Shown here: piece by piece, positions 1 through 10,190 of the stretch | Numbering within the stretch: position 1 is the first letter of the stretch | How the letters are laid out: every line of letters begins with the position of its first letter | DNA from: Vibrio hepatarius | GTDB taxonomy: Bacteria > Pseudomonadota > Gammaproteobacteria > Enterobacterales > Vibrionaceae | Assembly (NCBI RefSeq): GCF_011806575.1 | Contig: NZ_JAATOO010000012.1 | Span: 62,001 to 126,000 of the forward strand | DNA: 64,000 bases | Direction: 5' to 3' | Position numbers and translations under genes: made by a program | Notes under the pieces: generated by a model | What the model was told of the DNA's origin: nothing | The model's database searches: none | The model's input: the letters and a program-made list of their open reading frames with translations, nothing else

Positions 1-1059
1 AACGATAGCCTGAGTTTCACCACGAGTGAATAGCGCGCTGCCGTGTGTACGAGGAAGAACACCAGTGCGAACATCTAGTGCACGAACCATGTCTTTCTCA
101 CGACCATCAATACGAGGGTTACCCGCGATAATACGGCTACGTACCACTGTCTTCTCTAGATCATGGAAGATAGTGTGGATTTCTTTTGTATCGGCTTCAG
201 GGTCTTCAGCAAGAAGAACTTCATTTACTTCCGCTGCGATCTCATGGATACGGTCGTAACGAGACATTTTCTCAGTGATTTGGTAAGCCTCAACAAGCTT
301 AGCTTCTGCTAACTCAGCGATCTTAGTTTTAAGCACTGTGTTTTCTGCAGGAGCAACCCAATCCCAAGCAGGAGTTGCAACTTCTGCTTTGAATTCGTTG
401 ATTGCTTTAATAGCAACTTGTTGTTGATCATGGCCGTAAACAACCGCTGCTAGCATTTCTTCTTCAGTTAGGTTGTCTGCTTCTGATTCAACCATCAGTA
501 CTGCTGACTCTGTACCTGCAACCACAAGATCAAGCTTAGAAGTTTCTAGTTCAGTTTGGCTAGGGTTAAGTACAAGTTGACCATCGATATGACCAACACG
601 TGCCGCACCGATAGGACCGTTGAATGGGATACCAGAGATAGCAAGAGCAGCAGAAGTACCGATCATGGTAACGATATCTGGCTGAACATCTGGGTTTACA
701 GACATTACTGTCGCGATAACCTGAACTTCGTTTTTAAACGCGTCTGGGAATAACGGACGGATTGGGCGGTCGATTAGACGAGCTGTCAGCGTTTCGCCTT
801 CAGATGGACGACCTTCACGCTTAAAGAAACCACCAGGGATTTTACCTGCAGCGTATGTACGCTCTTGGTAGTTAACCGTTAGTGGGAAGAAGTCTTGACC
901 TGCAACGGCTTCTTTTTTACCTACAACAGATACGAATACAGACGTATCATCCATTGTGACCATAACTGCTGCAGTAGCTTGACGTGCAATAACGCCAGTT
1001 TCTAGAGTAACCGTGTGATTACCGTACTGGAACGTTTTAACAACTGGTTTTTCGAACAT
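1..1059 (-). CDS. pnp: polyribonucleotide nucleotidyltransferase (PNPase), N-terminal part, cut by window edge
   Basis: The minus-strand frame opens at the ATG complementary to 1057-1059 and stays open to the window edge, giving about 353 N-terminal residues of a protein normally near 710. It begins [10 protein letters not shown] and reads as the first RNase PH-like domain plus the start of the linker. PNPase is a phosphate-dependent 3'-5' exoribonuclease of the RNA degradosome. The start follows an AGCAAGGAATAATA ribosome site. rpsO lies upstream on the same strand, the usual rpsO-pnp order, with a hairpin-rich leader between them. The KH and S1 domains lie outside the window. Confidence 0.96.
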   Translation of the reverse strand, partial: MFEKPVVKTFQYGNHTVTLETGVIARQATAAVMVTMDDTSVFVSVVGKKEAVAGQDFFPLTVNYQERTYAAGKIPGGFFKREGRPSEGETLTARLIDRPIRPLFPDAFKNEVQVIATVMSVNPDVQPDIVTMIGTSAALAISGIPFNGPIGAARVGHIDGQLVLNPSQTELETSKLDLVVAGTESAVLMVESEADNLTEEEMLAAVVYGHDQQQVAIKAINEFKAEVATPAWDWVAPAENTVLKTKIAELAEAKLVEAYQITEKMSRYDRIHEIAAEVNEVLLAEDPEADTKEIHTIFHDLEKTVVRSRIIAGNPRIDGREKDMVRALDVRTGVLPRTHGSALFTRGETQAIV

Positions 1060-1298
1060 TATTATTCCTTGCTTCTGAGTACACCAATATATCGGCACCC
1101 AGAGTGTGTTAATTAACACTCGAAGCATTACGAATCGCGACTAGTGAAAAGAAACTCAACGAAATTTCTTTTTAATAGCCGCGACCTTTTGGTCGACGAG
1201 GTGACTGTAATGCAATGAGCTTTTGATGAAAATCCCGACGTTTGGGATTTAGCCGTGCGTATTATAACGGCAAGAATGACATTTGGCTAAATTTAGCC
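1060..1298 (-). promoter_or_regulatory. pnp leader with several hairpins, probable RNase III processing region
   Basis: On the minus strand the space between rpsO and pnp holds a series of inverted repeats. They are AAATCCC/GGGATTT (1230-1250), CGACC-AAAA-GGTCG (1182-1195) and AAAGAAA/TTTCTTT (1148-1171). A GAGTGT/ACACTC pair lies near 1104-1124 and a palindrome GGCTAAATTTAGCC at 1285-1298. In E. coli the pnp leader hairpin is cut by RNase III and then controlled by PNPase itself. Equivalent control here is inference from position and structure. I see no other gene in this stretch. Confidence 0.5.
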
Positions 1299-1301
1299 AA
1301 C

Positions 1302-1327
1302 AAAAAAGGGGCATAAAGCCCCTTTTT
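1302..1327 (-). terminator. intrinsic terminator after rpsO
   Basis: GGGGC-ATAAA-GCCCC stem flanked by A6 and T5 tracts, so it can act on either strand. It lies 25 bases after the rpsO stop and before the pnp leader. Part of the transcription probably reads through into pnp, as in other rpsO-pnp units. Confidence 0.8.
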
Positions 1328-1352
1328 AGACAAACTGCTATGCAGTCGCTGA

Positions 1353-1622
1353 TTAGCGACGTAGGCCTAGACGTTTGATTAGGTCTTGGTAGCGAGCTAG
1401 GTTTTTACCTTTTAGGTAATCTAGAAGCTTACGACGACGAGAAACCATACGTAGAAGACCACGACGGCTGTGGTGATCGCCTTTGTGTGCTTTGAAGTGA
1501 CCTTGTAGGTGGTTGATAGAAGCTGTAAGTAGAGCTACTTGAACTTCTGGTGAACCAGTGTCGCCTTCGCCTTGTGCGTATTCTGCAACGATTGCTGCTT
1601 TAGTTTCTGCATTCAGAGACAT
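1353..1622 (-). CDS. rpsO: 30S ribosomal protein S15
   Basis: An 89-residue protein of exactly the family length. It contains the conserved [20 protein letters not shown] core (here around residues 41-57) and the basic C-terminal helix ending in RLGLRR. S15 binds 16S rRNA early in 30S assembly. The start ATG follows an AGGAGA site with seven bases of spacing. It is divergent from mtnN and upstream of pnp, the usual neighbour. In other bacteria S15 represses its own translation; I could not confirm such a fold in the short leader here. Confidence 0.98.
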   Translation of the reverse strand: MSLNAETKAAIVAEYAQGEGDTGSPEVQVALLTASINHLQGHFKAHKGDHHSRRGLLRMVSRRRKLLDYLKGKNLARYQDLIKRLGLRR

Positions 1623-1750
1623 AATTCTCTCCTAATAAGAGTAGGTTTAAAGTTGTAGCAGCCAATCTCTGATTCAGCCACTACGCGAAGCGCGGATTAT
1701 ATGGGATGAGCAGAGGTTAAGCAATAGGTATTTTCTAGGAACTTGCGTGT

Positions 1751-1763
1751 TTTCTGGTACACT
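1751..1763 (+). promoter_or_regulatory. extended -10 promoter candidate for mtnN
   Basis: TGGTACACT (1755-1763) fits an extended -10 element (TGn followed by TACACT). It lies about 45 bases before the mtnN start. No convincing -35 hexamer is visible, which is usual for the extended -10 class. Confidence 0.4.
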
Positions 1764-1807
1764 TAGCGACCTAAAAGAAATACCTAATTGAACAAACAGG
1801 ATTCACT

Positions 1808-2503
1808 ATGAAAATCGGCATCATTGGTGCAATGGAACAAGAAGTTTCCATCCTTAAACAAGCTATTGAAAACTGCCAAACTGTGACTAAAGCAGGTTGT
1901 ACTTTCTTCTCTGGTCAACTTAATGGCGTAGACGTAGTTCTGCTTCAATCAGGTATCGGTAAAGTAGCAGCGGCGATTGGTACAACTATCTTATTAGATG
2001 AATACCAACCTGATGTTGTGATCAACACGGGCTCTGCTGGCGGTTTCGACTCAAGCTTAAACCTTGGTGATGTCGTGATCTCGACGGAAGTTCGTCACCA
2101 CGATGCTGATGTAACCGCATTTGGTTACGAAATGGGGCAAATGGCACAACAACCAGCGGCATTCCTAGCAGACGAAAAGCTAATGAACGTTGCCGAGCAA
2201 GCACTCGAGCAAATGGACGACAAACACGCAGTACGCGGCCTAATCTGTACTGGCGATGCATTTGTCTGCACTGCTGAGCGTCAAGCGTTTATCCGTACTC
2301 ACTTCCCTTCGGTTATCGCGGTTGAGATGGAAGCATCAGCTATCGCGCAAACTTGCCACCAATTCAACGTACCGTTTGTTGTGGTTCGCGCAATCTCTGA
2401 CGTAGCAGACAAAGAGTCTCCAATGAGCTTTGAAGAGTTCTTACCTCTAGCAGCACAAAGCTCGTCAGAAATGGTCTTCAAAATGGTTGAGTTACTTAAG
2501 TAA
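1808..2503 (+). CDS. mtnN: 5'-methylthioadenosine/S-adenosylhomocysteine nucleosidase
   Basis: A 231-residue protein, the family length. It hydrolyses S-adenosylhomocysteine and methylthioadenosine, feeding methionine salvage and the activated-methyl cycle that also yields the AI-2 precursor. Visible landmarks are Glu12 in the N-terminal GIIGAMEQE segment, the NTGSAGG loop, the VEMEASA motif near residue 173 and the RAISDVAD motif near 193 carrying the catalytic Asp. The start is preceded by AACAGGATTCACT. The CbiB-like gene begins 14 bases downstream and btuF follows directly, so the three probably form one unit. Confidence 0.97.
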   Translation: MKIGIIGAMEQEVSILKQAIENCQTVTKAGCTFFSGQLNGVDVVLLQSGIGKVAAAIGTTILLDEYQPDVVINTGSAGGFDSSLNLGDVVISTEVRHHDADVTAFGYEMGQMAQQPAAFLADEKLMNVAEQALEQMDDKHAVRGLICTGDAFVCTAERQAFIRTHFPSVIAVEMEASAIAQTCHQFNVPFVVVRAISDVADKESPMSFEEFLPLAAQSSSEMVFKMVELLK

Positions 2504-2517
2504 GACGAACGCACATC

Positions 2518-3471
2518 ATGGAAGATTTGTTCAACCTACTCTACTCAAACGGAGCGCTCCTCGTCATGTGGGGCGCTTTATTGTGTCATGTAATTCTGCC
2601 CTTCCCTCGTGAAGCTCACCCCGCCATTTTATGGCATAAATTTGCTGAGCTGCTGGCACAAAAAGTCAACACGAACAACAGCTACTCACAAAGCCTTATT
2701 TCCGGTTCGTTAGCTTGGCTGTTAATGATGGTGCCGATGGTAATCGTTATCTTCGCGCTTAAACCTCTCGTTTGGCAGCCACAGTTGTTTGAACTGGCGT
2801 TTTTGCTCCTTGCCATCGACTGGCGTAACACCGACAAGTTCAGCGCTCAATTTGTTGCGGCGCTTGCACGCGAAGATAAAGAGCAGGCCAAAATGTTGCT
2901 GAAACCTGTGGTCAACCGTTCAACGGAATCGCTTTCCCTACTAGGGTTAGGAAAAGCTGGAACCGAGACGTTAATTATGTCCTACGGGCGAAACGTGTTC
3001 GGCGTATTATTTTGGTACGCGTTCGGTGGTGGCGTTGCAGCATTTGTCTATCGAATGTCGGTAGAGCTGGCCCGAGCTTGGTCTCCTTCTCGTGTACAGT
3101 TTTCACCGTTTGGTATTCCAGCTATTCGCATCGTCGCCTTGCTCGATTTTATCCCATTGCGCCTGTTGGCCTTGATGGTGGCCATTGGCAATAAGTCTCG
3201 TGCGGTGATGACATTAATCAAACAACAATCGGCATCGTGGCCATTACCTGGCCCTTCATGGTTGCTGGTATCGGTCGGCGCAAAACTGGAACTATCGTTG
3301 GGTGGTCCCGCGATTTACGACGGTAAGAAATCGGTTCGCGCCAAACTTGGTGGACGCATTGCCCCGTCTGCGCTGCATATGGCTCAAGTACAAAAACTGT
3401 TGGCTTGGCGCATGTTGGCGTGGATTCTGATCCAAAGCGCACTCATGGCAGCGGTTTATCAAGGGATCTAG
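2518..3471 (+). CDS. CobD/CbiB family cobalamin biosynthesis protein
   Basis: A 317-residue polytopic membrane protein similar to CbiB/CobD adenosylcobinamide-phosphate synthase. That enzyme attaches the aminopropanol arm during cobalamin assembly or salvage. Hydrophobic segments are visible near residues 12-30, 60-80, 82-102, 165-185, 205-225 and 295-317. An NRSTESLSLLGLGKAGTE-type stretch lies near 132-149. It lies between mtnN and btuF with minimal spacing, which supports a role in B12 salvage. It is diverged from enterobacterial CbiB, so the exact substrate is uncertain; I name the family only. Confidence 0.8.
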   Translation: MEDLFNLLYSNGALLVMWGALLCHVILPFPREAHPAILWHKFAELLAQKVNTNNSYSQSLISGSLAWLLMMVPMVIVIFALKPLVWQPQLFELAFLLLAIDWRNTDKFSAQFVAALAREDKEQAKMLLKPVVNRSTESLSLLGLGKAGTETLIMSYGRNVFGVLFWYAFGGGVAAFVYRMSVELARAWSPSRVQFSPFGIPAIRIVALLDFIPLRLLALMVAIGNKSRAVMTLIKQQSASWPLPGPSWLLVSVGAKLELSLGGPAIYDGKKSVRAKLGGRIAPSALHMAQVQKLLAWRMLAWILIQSALMAAVYQGI

Positions 3472-4296
3472 ATGAAAAAACTGTGTTACCTATTGGTACT
3501 GTTGCTGCCATGTATTGTCAGTGCAAAGCCTGTCGAACGCATCGTTAGCTTAGCGCCTCACGCAACGGAAATTGCCTTTGCCGCAGGTCTTGGCGATAAG
3601 CTTGTCGCCGTCAGTGAACGCAGCGACTATCCGCCAGAAGCACTTAAGATTGAGAAAGTCGCCAATTATCAAGGCATCAAGATCGAGCGTATTATCGCGC
3701 TACAACCCGATCTGATCATCGCTTGGCCGTCAGGCAACCCGATGCGAGAGTTAGATAAGCTCAAGCAGTTCGGTTTTAAGATCTACTACTCTCAAACGTC
3801 CTCTTTACAAGATATTGCCCACAATATCGAGCAACTAAGTCAATACGCTGACGATCCATCGATTGGGCAGAATGCGGCCAGAAAATACCGAAATTCCCTC
3901 AAAAATCTGAAAAAACGCTACCACACTGACCAACCCGTACGCTATTTTTACCAACTGAGCGAACAGCCAATTATCACGGTTGCGCAAGGTAAGTGGCCAA
4001 GCGAAGTGTTTGAATTTTGTGGCGGTGTGAATGTGTTTGAGAAAAGCCCGGCGCCTTATCCGCAAGTCAGTTCAGAACAGGTCATCGTCAACAATCCAGA
4101 CGTTATCTTTACCTCTGAGCACGCGATTAAAAACGGCAACATGTGGCAAGCGTGGCGTTCGCAGTTGACTGCGGTCGAAAACAACCACGTTTGGCAACTA
4201 AACTCAGATTGGATTAACCGCCCGACGCCACGGACTCTAAAGGCGATAGAACAGGTGTGTGATTATCTGGAATCGGCGCGAACAAACGTGAATTAA
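3472..4296 (+). CDS. btuF: vitamin B12 ABC transporter periplasmic binding protein BtuF
   Basis: A 274-residue class III periplasmic binding protein. It has a signal peptide of about 18 residues (MKKLCYLLVLLLPCIVSAK, cleavage after SA), followed by the family pattern RIVSLAPHATEIAFAAGLGDKLVAVSERSDYP. BtuF delivers cobalamin to BtuCD in the inner membrane. The ATG abuts the stop of the upstream CbiB-like gene, so the two are probably co-translated. No btuC or btuD is present in this window, so the transporter is genetically split, as is common in gammaproteobacteria. Confidence 0.9.
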   Translation: MKKLCYLLVLLLPCIVSAKPVERIVSLAPHATEIAFAAGLGDKLVAVSERSDYPPEALKIEKVANYQGIKIERIIALQPDLIIAWPSGNPMRELDKLKQFGFKIYYSQTSSLQDIAHNIEQLSQYADDPSIGQNAARKYRNSLKNLKKRYHTDQPVRYFYQLSEQPIITVAQGKWPSEVFEFCGGVNVFEKSPAPYPQVSSEQVIVNNPDVIFTSEHAIKNGNMWQAWRSQLTAVENNHVWQLNSDWINRPTPRTLKAIEQVCDYLESARTNVN

Positions 4297-4362
4297 TAAC
4301 CCTGCCTGCTGGATATCAGCCGGCATTTTACTACTACCTATTTTGTATGAGATTTTACCCAC

Positions 4363-4983
4363 ATGGATTCAATGCTGCTCTATAGCATCGACCTTTTTGG
4401 TACTGCAATTTTTGCTATTTCCGGCGTGTTACTGGCCGGGCGATTAAAGATGGATCCATTTGGTGTTGCCGTTTTAGGCAGTGTCACTGCGATTGGTGGC
4501 GGAACCATTCGCGATATGGCGTTGGGCGCAACGCCGGTATTTTGGATCACCGATACCAACTACTTATGGGTCATATTACTCACCTGCCTTGCGACAATGA
4601 TCATCATTCGACGTCCGACAAGGCTGCGTTGGTGGATCTTACCGGTTTGCGATGCGATCGGACTGGCGGTGTTTGTCGGTATCGGCGTTGAAAAATCGAT
4701 GATATTCCAAGATTCAGCGCTAGTGGCGGTCATCATGGGGGTAATCACTGGCTGTGGTGGTGGCATCATTCGTGACGTTTTAGCGCGCGAAGTGCCAATG
4801 GTGCTGCGAAGCGAAGTGTACGCGACGGCATGTATTATCGGTGGCGTTTTCCACACGACTGCGCTGGCGATGGGATACGATAATGATACCGCGTTCTTGG
4901 CTGGGGTATTTTCGACCTTGTTGATACGCTTAGGTGCAATTCGCTGGCACTTGTCGCTGCCGACATTTGCATTGAATCGCTAA
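4363..4983 (+). CDS. trimeric intracellular cation (TRIC) channel family protein, UPF0126
   Basis: A 206-residue membrane protein made of two similar halves, each carrying a glycine-rich GGGxxRD motif. These are AIGGGTIRDM near residue 45 and GCGGGIIRDV near residue 130. About seven hydrophobic helices are visible. This matches the UPF0126/TRIC family, whose bacterial members form trimeric cation-permeable pores; some members have been linked to glycine uptake. The substrate cannot be decided from sequence. It begins 66 bases after btuF and ends at a shared terminator opposite thrC. Confidence 0.88.
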   Translation: MDSMLLYSIDLFGTAIFAISGVLLAGRLKMDPFGVAVLGSVTAIGGGTIRDMALGATPVFWITDTNYLWVILLTCLATMIIIRRPTRLRWWILPVCDAIGLAVFVGIGVEKSMIFQDSALVAVIMGVITGCGGGIIRDVLAREVPMVLRSEVYATACIIGGVFHTTALAMGYDNDTAFLAGVFSTLLIRLGAIRWHLSLPTFALNR

Positions 4984-5000
4984 ACAAAATCAAACCAATA

Positions 5001-5027
5001 AAAAAGGTCGCCTAAGCGACCTTTTTT
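5001..5027. terminator. bidirectional terminator between TRIC gene and thrC
   Basis: GGTCGC-CTAA-GCGACC stem bordered by A5 and T6 runs, symmetric on both strands. It lies between the convergent ends of the TRIC gene and thrC. Confidence 0.9.
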
Positions 5028-5040
5028 GCCATCATATCGA

Positions 5041-6324
5041 TTACTTTTGTACGCGACGCAATACTTGTTTCAGCGCATCAAAGTCGTTATCTAGCTCTTC
5101 TGACAACAGTTCCATCGCTGCGTGTTTCGCTAGCGGTGCTGGCAGCTCAATGTCAGAACCTAAGATATCGTCAACCACTTCTTTGAATTTCGCCGGGTGA
5201 GCGGTACATAGGAACAGACCAGTCTCACCTTCTTGAAGCTGTTCTTCCAACACACGGTATGCGATCGCACCGTGCGGTTCACATAGGTAACCTTGGTCAA
5301 ACAATGATTTCACTGACTCAGCGCTCTGCTGGTCTGAAACCGCACCTTTACCTAATGTTTCTAAGCCCCACTCTTTTACGCGGCATAGCTCTTCGATACG
5401 CGGCCAGTTGTTTGGCTGACTCACATCCATCGCGTTAGACGTTGTTGCGACGGTTGGCTTCGGCTCCCACTTACCTGTCTCTAGGTAGCGAGGCACTGTA
5501 TCGTTCGCGTTAGTTGCGGCAATAAAGCGTTTAATTGGTAGACCAAGCACTTTAGCGAGTAGACCCGCAGTTAGGTTACCGAAGTTACCACTTGGTACTG
5601 ATACAACGAGATTTTCACGCTCTTGCTTACTCATCTGCGCTGCTGCTTCGAAGTAGTAGCAGATTTGCGCCATCAAACGGCTGATGTTGATCGAGTTAGC
5701 CGAGTTCAAGCCGATCTCTTCACGGAGTGCTGCATCGTCGAATGCCTGTTTAACCAGAGCCTGACACGCGTCAAAGTCACCGTTGATCGCCACTGTGTGA
5801 ATGTTCTTACCTAGCGTACAGAACAATTTTTCCTGTAGTGGGCTGATCTTGCCTTTCGGGTATAGGATCACCACATTGATGTCTTCCATACCGTAGAAAG
5901 CGTGTGCAACGGCTGCACCTGTGTCACCAGACGTCGCTGTTAAGATAGTGATTTTACCGCCATCGGAAACCGCGGCTAGCGATTGCGCCATAAAGCGGCC
6001 GCCAAAGTCTTTAAACGCAAGCGTTGGACCATGGAACAGCTCTAGCGCATACACGCCATCTTTCACTGATTTAATCGGAGCTGGGAATTGGAACGCCGCA
6101 TCAACCAGTGAGTTCACTTGGTCTTGCGATAACTCATCACCAATCAACGCAGATAAAATCTTGGTGCTACGAGAAACAAAGTCTTCTGCTAGCAGTGCAT
6201 CGATATCGTCAAACTTAGGTAGTTCCGATGGAAAAAATAGACCTTGATTACGGCCTAACCCTTGGCGAACGGCTTGGCCAAAGGAAACTTGTTCATCATT
6301 TTCTTTTATGTTGTAAAGCTTCAT
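5041..6324 (-). CDS. thrC: threonine synthase
   Basis: A 427-residue protein, the usual length for the enterobacterial type. It converts O-phosphohomoserine to threonine, the last step of the pathway. The PLP-binding lysine is Lys105 in the [15 protein letters not shown] motif. The [15 protein letters not shown] phosphate-binding motif and the VPSGNFGN loop follow. Its ATG overlaps the thrB stop by four bases, indicating translational coupling. It is the last gene of thrLABC and ends at the shared terminator at 5001-5027. Confidence 0.97.
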   Translation of the reverse strand: MKLYNIKENDEQVSFGQAVRQGLGRNQGLFFPSELPKFDDIDALLAEDFVSRSTKILSALIGDELSQDQVNSLVDAAFQFPAPIKSVKDGVYALELFHGPTLAFKDFGGRFMAQSLAAVSDGGKITILTATSGDTGAAVAHAFYGMEDINVVILYPKGKISPLQEKLFCTLGKNIHTVAINGDFDACQALVKQAFDDAALREEIGLNSANSINISRLMAQICYYFEAAAQMSKQERENLVVSVPSGNFGNLTAGLLAKVLGLPIKRFIAATNANDTVPRYLETGKWEPKPTVATTSNAMDVSQPNNWPRIEELCRVKEWGLETLGKGAVSDQQSAESVKSLFDQGYLCEPHGAIAYRVLEEQLQEGETGLFLCTAHPAKFKEVVDDILGSDIELPAPLAKHAAMELLSEELDNDFDALKQVLRRVQK

Positions 6325-7289
6325 AGCTCACTTCCTGTCACGATCGAGCCTTGTTTGTCTAAACGGCAAACATGGACGAATCCTTGTTCATTTTGTACGT
6401 AATTTTGTTCTAGCCAGCGAGCAACTCGCTCAGCGACATCTTTTTCTTTGCAAATGCTAAATAGCGTAGGACCACTTCCTGAGATCCCTGTTGCCAATGC
6501 GCCTGCTGTTGCCGCATATTTACGTGCATCAGCGAAGCCAGGTAGCAGTTTCTCACGATATGGTTCTGCGATCACGTCTTTGATCATTTTTGCTGCAAGC
6601 TCAGGTTGACCTGAGTGACACGCGTGGATAAAGCCCGCCAAATGACGACCGTGAGCGATGATGTCTTGGCGACGGTATTGAGACGGTAAGATCTCGCGCG
6701 CTTCTGCAGTCGAGACTTTGATGCCCGGATACGCCATCACCCAGTACCAGTCGTCAAAACACGGTACTTCTTGGCTGATGATACCCAGCTCTTCCAACAT
6801 CAACTGCACGCCACCTAAGTAACACGGCGCAACGTTATCGTAATGCACTCCCCCTGAGATTTTGCCTTCCATCTCGCCCATTAACGCGAGCAGTTCTGTC
6901 TCATTCAGTGGTTGACCGTGAAAACGGTTCAGAGCGTCAAGAGCCGCAACGATAGAACACGCACTTGAGCCTAAACCTGAACCGATCGGCATGTTTTTCT
7001 CTAGTGTCATTTCAAGCGGCCACAAGTCGACGCCTTTCTTATCCAACTCGCGGGCAAACACTAACCAGCAATCGTATACGATGTTTTCTTTTGGGTTGTC
7101 CGGCAATTTAGACACAAAGCGGCCTGCGGTTTTGAGACTAAACGGTTCACTGCCAGATTTCACCAGCACACGGTCACCCAACAAAGTACCATCGATTGGG
7201 GACACTGCCGCCCCCAACACATCAAAACCTACACTTACGTTACCAATTGACGCTGGGGCATAAACCACCACATCCATACCACTACTCAT
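6321..7289 (-). CDS. thrB: homoserine kinase
   Basis: A 322-residue GHMP-family kinase that phosphorylates homoserine. It contains [18 protein letters not shown] at the N-terminus, the ATP loop [12 protein letters not shown] near residue 91 and a [12 protein letters not shown] motif near 275. I start it at the ATG complementary to 7287-7289 (MSSGMDVVV). An AGGGG site sits ten bases upstream of that ATG; longer readings run back into thrA without a better ribosome site. A second ATG four codons later is also possible. It begins five bases after the thrA stop. Confidence 0.95.
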   Translation of the reverse strand: MSSGMDVVVYAPASIGNVSVGFDVLGAAVSPIDGTLLGDRVLVKSGSEPFSLKTAGRFVSKLPDNPKENIVYDCWLVFARELDKKGVDLWPLEMTLEKNMPIGSGLGSSACSIVAALDALNRFHGQPLNETELLALMGEMEGKISGGVHYDNVAPCYLGGVQLMLEELGIISQEVPCFDDWYWVMAYPGIKVSTAEAREILPSQYRRQDIIAHGRHLAGFIHACHSGQPELAAKMIKDVIAEPYREKLLPGFADARKYAATAGALATGISGSGPTLFSICKEKDVAERVARWLEQNYVQNEQGFVHVCRLDKQGSIVTGSEL

Positions 7290-7294
7290 TTTGT

Positions 7295-9754
7295 TTATAC
7301 CCCTAGTTTCCAACCTAATGTACGCATCACATCTGAGAATACCCCAGCAGCCGTTACTTCAGTACCCGCGCCGTAACCACGTAGTACTAGTGGAATTGGC
7401 TGGTAGTAGCGGCTGTAGAATGCCAACGCGTTCTCACCATCCTTGATCTTAAACATCGGATCGTTTTCATCCACAGCGGCAATACTCACTCGGCATTGAC
7501 CATCTGCAATTTCACCCACGTAACGCAATACTTTGCCTTCTTCTGCAGCTAATGCAGACTGCTCTTTAAAGTACGCATCCGCTTGTGGCAAACGCTCCAT
7601 AAATTCTTCGACGCTACCAGAGTCATCAAAGCCTGGTGGCAATGCTTGGTCAACGATCACGTCTTCAAGCTCTAAGTTCATTCCTGCTTCTCGAGCAAGA
7701 ATCAGTAGCTTACGAGCCACATCCATACCTGATAGGTCATCACGCGGGTCTGGTTCTGTAAAGCCATTTTCTTTCGCGATGTTGGTTGCTTCACTCAACG
7801 TCATGCCTTCATCTAGTTTGCCGAAGATGTACGACAAAGAACCAGAAAGGATACCGCTGAAGCGTTCCAGCTCATCACCTGCAGAGATCAGGTTCTGCAG
7901 GTTTTCGATAACCGGGAGACCTGCGCCTACTGTTGTCTCATACATGAGTTTACGACGAGAGCTACGAGCAACATCGCGTAACTGGTGATAGTACGCCATG
8001 CTGGCGGTGTTGGCTTTCTTATTTGGCGTTACCACGTGGAAACCCGCGGCAAGAAAATCTGTGTACTGATTGGCGATCGCTTCGCTTGATGTACAGTCCA
8101 CCAGTACCGGGTTGATAATGTGGTTACGCTGAACCAAAGAAATCAAACGCGCAAGGCTAAACTCTTCGGTGGCGTCTTGCATGCGATCACGCCAGTGCTC
8201 CAACGGCAAGCCTTTGCTATCGAGCAGTAGGCCCTTGCTGTTCGCAAGACCACACACGCGCAGCACGATGCCTTTCTCTGCCAGCTTCGCTTGTTGGCGT
8301 TCAATTTGGTCCACCAGCTCTCCGCCGACGCCACCGACACCAACAACGAATACGTCAAGGAAGTGTTTAGAGTTAAACAAGTTCTCGTGACACGCTTTGA
8401 TCGCTTCAGAGATTTTATCTTCTGGGATAACCGCTGAAATTGCGCGCTCAGAAGAACCCTGTGCAATCGCAACGATGTTGACGTTCACTTCTGCTAGAGA
8501 AAGGAAGAACTGAGACGCCACACCACGAGAGGTGCGCATACCATCACCGACTAGCGTCACGATTGCGACGTCATCGATGAAGTCGACTGGCTCTAGCAGA
8601 CCATCTTTCAGTTCAAGCTCAAACGTATCGCTCAGCGCTTTTTGCGCCAGCGCTTTATCTTCAGACTCGATACAGAAACTGATGCTGTACTCTGACGATG
8701 ACTGAGTGATCAGTACAATCGACACGCCTGCCGACGACATCGCGCCAAATACGCGACTTGCCATGCCGACCATGCCTTTCATACCCGGACCAGAAACGTT
8801 CACCATGGTCAGGTTGCTAAGGGTGGTGATGCCTTTGATCGCCAGATTATCTTCACCGGTATCCTGACCGATCAGCGTACCCGCACCTTGTGGGTTAAAG
8901 CTGTTTTTGATCAGACATGGAATGTGGAACTGGGCAATCGGAGCGATGGTTTTCGGGTGCAGAACAGAAGCACCAAAGTAAGACAGCTCCATCGCCTCTT
9001 GGTAGCTGAGTGATTTCAGCAGACGAGCATCGTCAACTAAACGAGGGTCACAGTTGTATACACCGTCTACGTCTGTCCAGATTTCACAGCAATCAGCACG
9101 TAAACACGCTGCTAATACCGCGGCAGAATAGTCAGAACCGTTACGTCCAAGGGTAACCAACTCGCCTTTGTCATTACCCGCAGTGAAGCCCGGCATGATC
9201 TTGACGTGCTCTTGAGGAAGCGGATTTTGGCGGAAGTTCTCTGTCGAGATTTCTACATCGACCATCGCTTCTAAATGGTCACCACGTGCAAATAAGTACT
9301 CTACTGGGTCAATCAAGCTAGCGGGTTGCCCTTTCGCTTCTAGTACTGCTTTCATCAGTTGGATAGAAACGCGCTCACCCTTGCTGATAATACGTGCATT
9401 AACGTTGTTTGGGCACATACCAAGCAAGTTGATGCCGTGAACAAACTGACGCAGTTGGGTTAGAGACGATTTTACCTGATGGTCGTAACCCGCACCGTCG
9501 AGGTTTGGTAAGACTTGTTTGATGTCTTGGAATAGGTCGCGAAATGAATCTTCTAGCTCAGCGATTTTGAGTTCGGCGTCACCTGTTTTTAGCGCCGCTT
9601 CGATGACGGCAACCAATTTATTTGTTGTTTTTCCTGGAGCTGACAATACGACAGCTACTTCTTCCTGTTGAGCATTATTAGCAATGATATCCGCCGCTCT
9701 TAAAAAGCGATCAGCATCAGCTAATGATGATCCTCCAAACTTTAAAACTCGCAT
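7295..9754 (-). CDS. thrA: bifunctional aspartokinase I / homoserine dehydrogenase I
   Basis: An 819-residue fusion enzyme, near the 820 of E. coli ThrA. The aspartokinase domain (about 1-290) opens with [17 protein letters not shown]. Paired ACT regulatory domains lie near 315-455. The homoserine dehydrogenase domain (about 460-819) has the NAD(P) loop [13 protein letters not shown]. ThrA catalyses the first and third steps from aspartate to threonine; the family is inhibited by threonine. The ATG follows GGAGGAAGGG, which decides against an upstream TTG four codons earlier. It is preceded by leader peptide and attenuator. Confidence 0.97.
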   Translation of the reverse strand: MRVLKFGGSSLADADRFLRAADIIANNAQQEEVAVVLSAPGKTTNKLVAVIEAALKTGDAELKIAELEDSFRDLFQDIKQVLPNLDGAGYDHQVKSSLTQLRQFVHGINLLGMCPNNVNARIISKGERVSIQLMKAVLEAKGQPASLIDPVEYLFARGDHLEAMVDVEISTENFRQNPLPQEHVKIMPGFTAGNDKGELVTLGRNGSDYSAAVLAACLRADCCEIWTDVDGVYNCDPRLVDDARLLKSLSYQEAMELSYFGASVLHPKTIAPIAQFHIPCLIKNSFNPQGAGTLIGQDTGEDNLAIKGITTLSNLTMVNVSGPGMKGMVGMASRVFGAMSSAGVSIVLITQSSSEYSISFCIESEDKALAQKALSDTFELELKDGLLEPVDFIDDVAIVTLVGDGMRTSRGVASQFFLSLAEVNVNIVAIAQGSSERAISAVIPEDKISEAIKACHENLFNSKHFLDVFVVGVGGVGGELVDQIERQQAKLAEKGIVLRVCGLANSKGLLLDSKGLPLEHWRDRMQDATEEFSLARLISLVQRNHIINPVLVDCTSSEAIANQYTDFLAAGFHVVTPNKKANTASMAYYHQLRDVARSSRRKLMYETTVGAGLPVIENLQNLISAGDELERFSGILSGSLSYIFGKLDEGMTLSEATNIAKENGFTEPDPRDDLSGMDVARKLLILAREAGMNLELEDVIVDQALPPGFDDSGSVEEFMERLPQADAYFKEQSALAAEEGKVLRYVGEIADGQCRVSIAAVDENDPMFKIKDGENALAFYSRYYQPIPLVLRGYGAGTEVTAAGVFSDVMRTLGWKLGV

Positions 9755-9783
9755 CCCTTCCTCCAAATGTCTTTTAAATTGGC

Positions 9784-9820
9784 ATAAAAAAAGGCCTGTA
9801 TCTTGTCGGATACAGGCCTT
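9784..9820 (-). terminator. thr operon attenuator
   Basis: A twelve-base-pair stem AAGGCCTGTATC/GATACAGGCCTT (9791-9802 with 9809-9820) is followed on the minus strand by a run of seven T. It lies between the leader peptide stop and the thrA ribosome site, the position of a transcription attenuator. Confidence 0.92.
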
Positions 9821-9838
9821 CCTTTGAATTTGTTTCGC

Positions 9839-9916
9839 TTAGCAGCCTGCCCCAACATGTGCGATGTCGGTAATAATAATGGTTGTGGTCATTACTACTA
9901 GGCTGTGGTTATTCAT
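9839..9916 (-). CDS. thrL: thr operon leader peptide
   Basis: A 25-codon frame starting at the ATG complementary to 9914-9916 and stopping with TAA at 9839-9841. Codons 10-16 read Thr-Thr-Thr-Ile-Ile-Ile-Thr. Ribosome stalling at these codons when charged tRNA-Thr or tRNA-Ile is scarce would relieve the terminator downstream. The codon run, length and spacing to the 9784-9820 hairpin match thrL logic in E. coli, although the peptide sequence differs. Confidence 0.93.
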   Translation of the reverse strand: MNNHSLVVMTTTIIITDIAHVGAGC

Positions 9917-9979
9917 AATTTACTTTAAGTGCGTGTATGTGTTTGCTTACCCATACGTTTACCTTATTTCCTGACTACG

Positions 9980-9985
9980 AGTCAA
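9980..9985 (-). promoter_or_regulatory. candidate -35 element of the thr promoter
   Basis: On the minus strand TTGACT lies about 64 bases before the leader peptide start. A weak -10 (TAAACG) follows after 18 bases. The -35 is good and the -10 poor, so the exact start is uncertain. Confidence 0.35.
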
Positions 9986-10190
9986 TGAAAAGTTTTTATT
10001 TTTCGTTCTTACCATATGTGATTCACATTTAGTTTCGTAACAACATCCATGTATACACTGATTAAAGTATTGGAATCGCACCCGCACAAATTCACCCATA
10101 AAATTCAATTAAGAAATTACTACTAGTACATTAGTTTTATGCTTTACTTAGTTCTGCAGTGGGAACACAAATAACAACAAGGAGCGGCAC

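Noticed and set aside
26..753. Two plus-strand open frames opposite pnp
   Set aside because: They are antisense shadows of PNPase codons; no ribosome sites and no recognisable protein.
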